Assembly (NCBI GenBank): GCA_035544675.1
Contig: DATKCA010000196.1
Location: 1 to 18,133 of the forward strand
Length of the DNA: 18,133 nt
Source: DATKCA01 sp035544675
GTDB lineage: Bacteria; Acidobacteriota; Thermoanaerobaculia; Gp7-AA8
Reading direction: 5' to 3'
How positions within the stretch are numbered: position 1 is the first letter of the stretch; each line of letters begins with the position of its first letter. The position numbers and the translations under genes were made by a program. Of this stretch, positions 13,516 through 18,133 are shown in pieces. The notes under the pieces were generated by a model that saw only the letters and a list, made by a program, of their open reading frames with translations, made no database searches and was not told where the DNA came from.

Positions 13516-15938
13516 GCGCTCTGCTCTGTAGTGGAGCGCCGCCGACCCGGCGGCCGGCGAGTCGGCGGCGCTCCACCGCACTGCGCGAGACGGCGTTCTT
13601 CGCGTTCTTCGCGGCGCTCTCCGTGGCGTTCACCTGGCCGGTGGCCCGGCGCATGGGATCCGCGCTGTCGGACCAGGCCGATCCGCTGCTGAACGCCTGG
13701 ATCCTCGACTGGGTCTCGTACGCGCTCACCCATGCACCGCTCGATCTGTTCAGCGCACCGATGTACCACCCCGCGCTCTTCACTCTCGCCTTCAGCGAGA
13801 ACCTGATCGGCATCGCTCTCTTCGTGATCCCCTTTCACCTGGCCGGCCTCGACGCGGTCTCCCTCTACAACGTCGCCCAGATCCTCGGCTTCGCCCATGC
13901 CGGGTACGGAGCGTTCGTCCTCGCCCGCATGGTGAGCCGCTCGACGCTGGCAGGGATTCTGGCCGGCGTCTTCTTCGCGTTCACGCAGTTCAAGCTCGAC
14001 CATCTGTCCCACCTCCAGGTGTTATGGAGCGGATGGCTGCCTCTGCTGCTCGCGGCCTTCATCGCATACTGGGAAAAGCCGACGCGCAGACGGGCAGGGG
14101 CATTCTTCGGCGCGTTCGTCATGAACGGTCTGACGAACATCCACTGGCTGTTGTTCGGCTCGTTCGCGACCGCCGTGACGATGGTGCTGTTCGCGGTGCT
14201 CTATCCGCGGCGCGGCCGCGACTTCTGGCGGCCTCTCCTCGTGGCCCTGCTCCTCGGATCGCTCGTGTTGATCCCTGTGCTCGTCCCATACGCGGTCGTC
14301 TCGCGCAAATACGACATGCACCGCACGCTCTCCGAGGTCGAGGACGCCTCGCCGGTGTGGATGGACTGGCTTCTGTCGAACCCTCGCAACGTACTGTACG
14401 GACGCATTCAGGATCCGACGGCGCCGCGTGGAGAACGCCTGCTCTTTCCCGGACTGCTGGCGCTCTTTCTGATGTCTTCAGTGCTGCTGATGACGCCGCG
14501 GGCGGGCCTCGGGCCTCGGGCCTCGGGCCACGGGGGCACGAACGAGGTCGCGGTGCCATCTTCCAATGAGAGGTACCTCCGGGCCATCGACATATCCATC
14601 ATCATCCTGGCCGTCGTTGCATGGGCAGCGATGGTGTCGCAACAGCTCGAGGTCACGCGGAACGGGGTCAGCCTTCTGACGGTGACGCGGTCATCGATCC
14701 CGATGACGCTCGCCGTCGTGCTGATCTTCGTCCGCTTCTCGATCAGGCTGCCGCCGATGTTCGGCGGCTCGAATGGAAAGTCGTTGCGCGGCATCCTGGA
14801 CCGGTCACGCTTTTCGCCGGCGGTGTGGGCCGGGCTCTTCTGGATCGGAGTGGGAATGCTCGGTGCGTTCGGCACGAACGCGTTCCTTCATCCATTCCTC
14901 TTCCGGCTCGTCGCGCCGTTTCGCGCGGTGAGGGCGCCGGGGCGATGGGCCATCCTCACCCTCACCGGACTGGTCGTGTTCATCGCCATCGGAGTCGTCC
15001 TGCTGCTCGCGGCGCGCAAGGGATGGAGACGCCACGCCGTGGCCGTCGCGCTGTGCGTCGCCGCGGCGCTCGACGTCTGGCCGAATATCCGATGGGACTA
15101 CGCGGTCAACTCCTTCCCGCCGGTCTACCGCTGGCTGGCCACGGCGCCCGAGGCCGGCCCGATCCTGCAGATCCCGATGGTGACCGCGGGAGTCCACTAC
15201 CAGTACCTGATGCATCAGACGCATCACCGCGTCCCGATGCTGAACGGAACGTCGGGATTCGAGCCGGAGTTTCATCAGATCCTTCGAGCGAAGATCGAGC
15301 ACGAACAGCTCGACGAGGAGTTCTGGAGGATCATCGAGGAGACCGGCTGCCGGACGATCATCGTCTCGGCGGACATTCTCCGGGAGAGCAGAAAGCCGGT
15401 TCTGGACTGGCTGGAGCGCGAGCTGGCGGCGGGCCGGCTCGCTTTCCTCCGCCGCTTCGACCGCTCGTTTGCCGGCGACTACGTGTTCGCGATCCCCGCG
15501 AATTTCCCCGGCTGGCAGCGCTTCCGCGACAGTCGTGCCGACGCGATCGGCCACTCGCCGGCTGAGAATCTCCGGCGATTGTTCGCCGGTGAGTTCGTCT
15601 ACAGCGACTCGACCATCGCCAAGCTGGAGGTCCCGGCGCCTCACCATGAGTACAACCGGGAGCTGCACATCTCGGGATGGGCTCTCTCGCCGCACGGCAT
15701 CAGGCGCGCGACCATCCTCCTGGCAGGCGGCAAGATGCGGTTCGACACGCAGGAGTTCGGCAGGCCGGACGTTCACGCGCTGCTGCCGTGGTACCCGAAG
15801 ACGAAAGATCCGGGGTTCGTCGTGGAGATGAAGAAGCGGCCGGCCGGCATCCCGCGACAGACCACGGTGGAGGTCGAGATCGAGGACGGCGCCGGCAGGA
15901 TCACACGGCTCCCGGCCGTGCACTTCACCTGGCACTGA
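13512..15938 (+). CDS. Polytopic membrane protein, GT-C/YfhO-like, with C-terminal extracytoplasmic domains
   Basis: From a GTG that overlaps the amidohydrolase stop (GTGA) the protein is 808 residues. About the first 530 residues carry many hydrophobic segments. The first loop has an acidic motif (SDQADPLLNAWILDW) as in GT-C glycosyltransferases, which use polyprenyl-phosphate sugar donors. A soluble part follows, starting near YRWLATAPEAGPILQIPM as in YfhO-type proteins. The end (SGWALSPHGIRRATILLAGG through DPGFVVEM) resembles a beta-sandwich module found at the C-terminus of such proteins. A role in surface glycan or lipid glycosylation is inferred. The N-terminus, about residues 7-22, is encoded by a hairpin repeat. 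A later start would cut into the first membrane helix, so I keep the GTG. A heptamer tandem repeat lies in one loop. Confidence 0.8.
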   Translation: MSALLCSGAPPTRRPASRRRSTALRETAFFAFFAALSVAFTWPVARRMGSALSDQADPLLNAWILDWVSYALTHAPLDLFSAPMYHPALFTLAFSENLIGIALFVIPFHLAGLDAVSLYNVAQILGFAHAGYGAFVLARMVSRSTLAGILAGVFFAFTQFKLDHLSHLQVLWSGWLPLLLAAFIAYWEKPTRRRAGAFFGAFVMNGLTNIHWLLFGSFATAVTMVLFAVLYPRRGRDFWRPLLVALLLGSLVLIPVLVPYAVVSRKYDMHRTLSEVEDASPVWMDWLLSNPRNVLYGRIQDPTAPRGERLLFPGLLALFLMSSVLLMTPRAGLGPRASGHGGTNEVAVPSSNERYLRAIDISIIILAVVAWAAMVSQQLEVTRNGVSLLTVTRSSIPMTLAVVLIFVRFSIRLPPMFGGSNGKSLRGILDRSRFSPAVWAGLFWIGVGMLGAFGTNAFLHPFLFRLVAPFRAVRAPGRWAILTLTGLVVFIAIGVVLLLAARKGWRRHAVAVALCVAAALDVWPNIRWDYAVNSFPPVYRWLATAPEAGPILQIPMVTAGVHYQYLMHQTHHRVPMLNGTSGFEPEFHQILRAKIEHEQLDEEFWRIIEETGCRTIIVSADILRESRKPVLDWLERELAAGRLAFLRRFDRSFAGDYVFAIPANFPGWQRFRDSRADAIGHSPAENLRRLFAGEFVYSDSTIAKLEVPAPHHEYNRELHISGWALSPHGIRRATILLAGGKMRFDTQEFGRPDVHALLPWYPKTKDPGFVVEMKKRPAGIPRQTTVEVEIEDGAGRITRLPAVHFTWH
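13531..13576. repeat. Family C-related hairpin at the N-terminal codons of the membrane protein
   Basis: A perfect 16-bp inverted repeat (13531-13546 with 13561-13576, outer part GTGGAGCGCC) encloses a 14-nt GC-only-like loop. The outer TGGAGCGCCG matches the family C flank plus stem start. It adds a basic peptide (SGAPPTRRPASRRRST) ahead of the first membrane helix. Confidence 0.85.
14504..14530. repeat. Heptamer tandem repeat inside the membrane protein gene
   Basis: GGGCCTC occurs three times in tandem (14504-14524), then partly again. Three heptamers make 21 nt, so the frame is kept. It codes for GLGPRASG in a loop between two hydrophobic segments. Confidence 0.8.
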
Positions 15939-15969
15939 AGGTGAGGACACCCGCGCCTCCGGACCTGAA

Positions 15970-16029
15970 GTGGAGGACAGGCAATCCTGCCTGTCCAGCC
16001 GAGGACAGACAGGATTGTCTGTCCTCCAC
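15970..16029. repeat. Family A double hairpin, intergenic copy
   Basis: GTGGA (15970) and TCCAC (16025) bracket two perfect hairpins: 15975-15996 (GGACAGGCA / TGCCTGTCC, loop ATCC) and 16003-16024 (GGACAGACA / TGTCTGTCC, loop GGAT), with a 6-nt spacer. The second stem differs from the first by one base pair, changed on both sides. It lies 31 nt after the membrane protein stop and may end or stabilise its message; the facing minus-strand operon ends at 16160. Confidence 0.93.
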
Positions 16030-16040
16030 AGAAGCGGGGG

Positions 16041-16066
16041 GCGGCGGTGAGGACACCGCCGCTCCA
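16041..16066. repeat. Family C palindromic repeat, intergenic copy
   Basis: A perfect 9-bp stem (GCGGCGGTG with CACCGCCGC), loop AGGA, followed by TCCA. Same loop, length and flank as the copy in hisH, with the stem changed at matching positions on both arms. Confidence 0.9.
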
Positions 16067-16085
16067 TTCAAGCGACGTTTTGGTT

Positions 16086-16135
16086 GCGGCGTAGCCGCGC
16101 TGTGAGATCACAAAGCTCACGCAGAGGCTCCGTAA
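16086..16135. repeat. Small palindrome and decayed family B fragment
   Basis: GCGGC-GTA-GCCGC (16086-16098) is followed at 16101-16135 by sequence that, reversed, matches the flank and start of the family B element after hisZ (GGAGCCTCTGCG, then TGTGATCTC). No pairing arm is left, so it looks like a broken copy. The remaining gene-free bases of 15939-16159 show nothing else I can name. Confidence 0.7.
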
Positions 16136-16159
16136 CGTCTAAGGGCCGAGACGATCACG

Positions 16160-16399
16160 TCAGAATTCGTCGAGGACCTGGGGGAACCGCCAGCGCGCCT
16201 CGCGGATCTCCTCGTCGATGATGTCGCGCTCGGGCGCGTCCGCCAGCTGCGGTACGTCCCAGTTGGCCAGCCACATCGGGCTGACATACGGCAGGACGGC
16301 GATGTGCTCGAGGCGGTACGGCAGTCCACGAGTCTGGAAGCGCGCGTTGAGGAACGCCACGACATCCTTCGACGTGGGGATCGGGTCACTCATCGACAT
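16160..16399 (-). CDS. Small protein of unknown function (79 residues) after the sigma-54 response regulator
   Basis: I do not recognise this protein. It is soluble and acidic toward the C-terminus (ERDIIDEEIREARWRFPQVLDEF), has a helix-like start (SKDVVAFLNARF) and a hydrophobic middle with several Trp. Start is the ATG at 16399 or the second at 16393. Either overlaps the end of the response regulator gene, which suggests coupled translation and co-expression. Codon use looks like its neighbours. It is the last gene of its minus-strand operon, so a link to the regulator is only by position. Confidence 0.7.
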   Translation of the reverse strand: MSMSDPIPTSKDVVAFLNARFQTRGLPYRLEHIAVLPYVSPMWLANWDVPQLADAPERDIIDEEIREARWRFPQVLDEF

Positions 16400-17762
16400 C
16401 CAGCTCTTTCATCTTCGAGGCCAGAGTGCGCGGCGAGATGCCGAGGGAATCGGCGGCTTCGGAGCGTGAGGCGGTGCGGCGCAGAGCGTCGGCGATCTTC
16501 AGCCGCTCGACCGCCTGGGTGGCGCGCTCCACAGCCTCCTCCATGGTGCCGGAGAGGTCGACGGCGCTGCGCAGCGACTCCTCTCCGCCGCCCGCGGCCG
16601 CGTCGAGGTGAAGGTCGCGCGGCAGGATCGCGCTGCGGTCGCACAGGATGGCGGCCCGCTCGATGCAGTTCTCCAGCTCCCGGATGTTCCCCGGCCAGTC
16701 ATAGGCGCGGAGCAGTGGCCGGGCCTCATCGGAGATCCGCAGTTGCGGTTTGCCCAGCTCGCGCGCGAAGCGCTGCACGAAGAAGTCGGTCAGCACGTCG
16801 ATGTCCTCGCGCCGCGCGCGCAGCGGCGGAACGGTGATCGGAAAGACGTTCACGCGGAAGAAGAGATCCTCCCGGAAGCGCCCCTGCTTCACCTCGCCGG
16901 CCAGGTTGCGGTTCGTCGCGCAGATGATGCGCACGTCGACGTCGATGGTGGCGGTCCCGCCGATGCGCTCGAAGCGCCGCTCCTGGATGACCCGAAGGAG
17001 CTTGGACTGAGTCGCCGCGCCGAGGTCGCCGATCTCGTCGAGGAAGATCGTGCCGGTGTCGGCGAGCTCGAACTTCCCGAGCTGGCGGCCCGACGCTCCA
17101 GTGAACGAGCCCTTCTCGTGCCCGAACAGCTCGTTCTCGATGAGCGTGTCGGGAATGGCGGCGCAGTTGATGGCCACGAAAGGCCGGCCCGCTCGCGGCG
17201 AGAGCTGGTGGATCGCGCGCGCGAAGAGCTCCTTGCCGGTGCCCGACTCTCCCTGCAGCAGGACGGTCGAGTCGGTGGCGGCCACTTTCTGCACGGCCTG
17301 CGAGACTTCCACCATCGGCTGCGACTCGCCGATGATCGCCGGCAGCCGGTAGCGCCGCTGGAACTCCTCCTTCAAAAGAAGGTTCTCGGAGCGCAGCTCG
17401 CGGTGCTCCCTGCATCTCCGCAGGAGCAGCATCAGGTAGTCGACGTCGATCGGCTTCTGGATGAAGTCGTGCGCGCCGAGCTTCATGGCCTCCACGGCGT
17501 TCTCGATCGTGCCGTACGCGGTCATGACGATGACCGGGCAGTCGGGATCCGACTCCCTGGCCTGTCGCAGCACGGCGATGCCGTCGGCGCCGGGCAGCCG
17601 CAGATCCGTCAACACCGCCAGATAGCGCCGCCCTTCGGCCAGGCGGCGCATCGCGTCCGAGCCGTTCGCCGCGACCTCGGCCTGAAGGCCCTCCGCCTCG
17701 ATCGTCTCGCGCAGCATCAGCGCCAGCGACTCCTTGTCTTCCACGATGAGCAGCCGCTTCAT
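16386..17762 (-). CDS. NtrC-family sigma-54-dependent response regulator
   Basis: This 458-residue cytoplasmic activator has three domains. The receiver (1 to about 120) has Glu8/Asp9, phospho-acceptor Asp53, Thr81 and Lys103. The AAA+ domain (about 143-380) has Walker A GESGTGKE (171-178), the sigma-54 contact loop GSFTGA (219-224, Ser in place of the usual Ala), Walker B TIFLDEIGD and the sensor region DWPGNIREL. A Fis-type helix-turn-helix lies at about 417-455. When phosphorylated it should oligomerise and drive ATP-dependent opening by sigma-54 polymerase. No histidine kinase is in the window. Its ATG overlaps the stop of a small membrane protein gene. Target genes are unknown; I saw no clear -24/-12 promoter in the window. 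Confidence 0.95.
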   Translation of the reverse strand: MKRLLIVEDKESLALMLRETIEAEGLQAEVAANGSDAMRRLAEGRRYLAVLTDLRLPGADGIAVLRQARESDPDCPVIVMTAYGTIENAVEAMKLGAHDFIQKPIDVDYLMLLLRRCREHRELRSENLLLKEEFQRRYRLPAIIGESQPMVEVSQAVQKVAATDSTVLLQGESGTGKELFARAIHQLSPRAGRPFVAINCAAIPDTLIENELFGHEKGSFTGASGRQLGKFELADTGTIFLDEIGDLGAATQSKLLRVIQERRFERIGGTATIDVDVRIICATNRNLAGEVKQGRFREDLFFRVNVFPITVPPLRARREDIDVLTDFFVQRFARELGKPQLRISDEARPLLRAYDWPGNIRELENCIERAAILCDRSAILPRDLHLDAAAGGGEESLRSAVDLSGTMEEAVERATQAVERLKIADALRRTASRSEAADSLGISPRTLASKMKELDVDE

Positions 17763-18004
17763 GGAGCTTTCTTCGCCAGCGCCGCCGCCCGCGTCAGCAT
17801 GACGATGTCCTTCACCCCGATGATGATGTGCACCACACCGACGCCCGACACGAATCCGCGGACGTAGGGGTTGTCAGCCCAGAAGCCGATGGTCAGGTTG
17901 TTGTGCAGAAGCGGATTCAGCGTCCAGATCCGCGTCCAGGGAACGATGGTGAGAAAGACCCCTGCCTCGAGGCAGTAGAGGGCCATGAAGAGCGCTAAAG
18001 ACAC
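17759..18004 (-). CDS. Small membrane protein of unknown function
   Basis: About 81 residues with two hydrophobic segments (LALFMALYCLEAGVFLTIV, and GFVSGVGVVHIIIGVKDIVML) and a short Lys-rich cytoplasmic tail. I do not recognise a family. The start is uncertain: GTG at 18004 has TAAACT 7 nt ahead, fitting a leaderless message. ATG at 17986 is an alternative. A TTG at 18034 would place the start inside a family A repeat and is less likely. The stop shares ATGA with the response regulator gene, so the two are probably co-translated; a sensing or accessory role is a guess from position only. Confidence 0.65.
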   Translation of the reverse strand: MSLALFMALYCLEAGVFLTIVPWTRIWTLNPLLHNNLTIGFWADNPYVRGFVSGVGVVHIIIGVKDIVMLTRAAALAKKAP

Positions 18005-18011
18005 GGAGCCA

Positions 18012-18017
18012 AGTTTA
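18012..18017 (-). promoter_or_regulatory. Possible -10 element of the response regulator operon
   Basis: TAAACT on the minus strand lies 7 nt before the GTG at 18004. No -35 box is clear, and the region upstream is family A repeat. Weak evidence alone. Confidence 0.3.
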
Positions 18018-18019
18018 GC

Positions 18020-18133
18020 GTGGAGGACAGGCAATCCTGCCTGTCCCCTTCAGACGCAACGAGGACAGGCAGGATTGCTCCACAGCATCGTGCAGAGAGC
18101 GGACTCTGTGGAGGGCAGACAATCCTGTCTGCC
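18020..18133. repeat. Family A repeat group at the right edge, three copies
   Basis: An intact unit (GTGGA at 18020, hairpin 18025-18046), then a damaged unit at 18063-18083 that has lost part of its second arm, then GTGGA at 18109 followed by a hairpin with GGGCAGACA / TGTCTGCC cut by the window end. The last stem differs from the consensus at two base pairs, changed on both arms. The group lies upstream of the small membrane protein gene. No gene is seen from 18005 to the end. Confidence 0.9.

Noticed and set aside
12097..13581. Minus-strand 494-residue open frame opposite the amidohydrolase
   Set aside because: Antisense shadow; the sense strand carries all catalytic motifs.
16608..17867. 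Plus-strand open frame opposite the response regulator
   Set aside because: Antisense shadow of a gene with complete receiver, AAA+ and Fis domains.

Overview
This is an 18.1 kb window of GC-rich bacterial chromosome. The gene content (a full his operon of the HisZ plus short-HisG type, a bifunctional-type class II aldolase, a YfhO/GT-C-like membrane protein) and the many short palindromic intergenic repeats resemble Acidobacteriota genomes I know of. That placement is an impression, not something the sequence proves. I saw no phage genes, transposase, CRISPR array, tRNA or rRNA.

Layout. (1) Positions 1-2959, minus strand: a three-gene overlapping operon of DegT-family aminotransferase, rhomboid protease and a class II aldolase that runs off the left edge. 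(2) 3090-4298, minus strand: tyrS, divergent from the his operon. (3) 4316-11722, plus strand: the histidine operon. It has a TTGACA-N17-TACACT promoter, a 17-residue leader peptide with six His codons, a competing-hairpin attenuator ending in an intrinsic terminator, then hisZ, hisG, hisD, hisC, hisB, hisH, a fused hisA-hisF, and hisIE. From hisG to hisIE each gene overlaps the next by 4 to 13 nt. (4) 11741-15938, plus strand: cytidine deaminase, an amidohydrolase of the SAH/MTA-deaminase type with a predicted signal peptide, and a large polytopic membrane protein. (5) 15939-16159: a gene-free stretch made largely of repeats. (6) 16160-18004, minus strand: a small two-helix membrane protein, an NtrC-type sigma-54 response regulator and a 79-residue unknown protein, followed at the right edge by more repeats.

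The his genes together encode the complete PRPP-to-histidine route except histidinol-phosphatase, because the hisB here is dehydratase only.

Three observations stand out. The his operon carries a readable hisL-type attenuator. HisA and HisF, paralogous barrel enzymes, are one polypeptide. Small palindromic repeats (9-bp stem, 4-nt loop, TGGA/TCCA flank) occur between genes and also in frame inside the aldolase, hisH and hisIE genes; a related hairpin forms the N-terminal codons of the membrane protein. Stem sequences differ between copies while pairing is kept. This resembles the in-frame palindromic elements known from Rickettsia.
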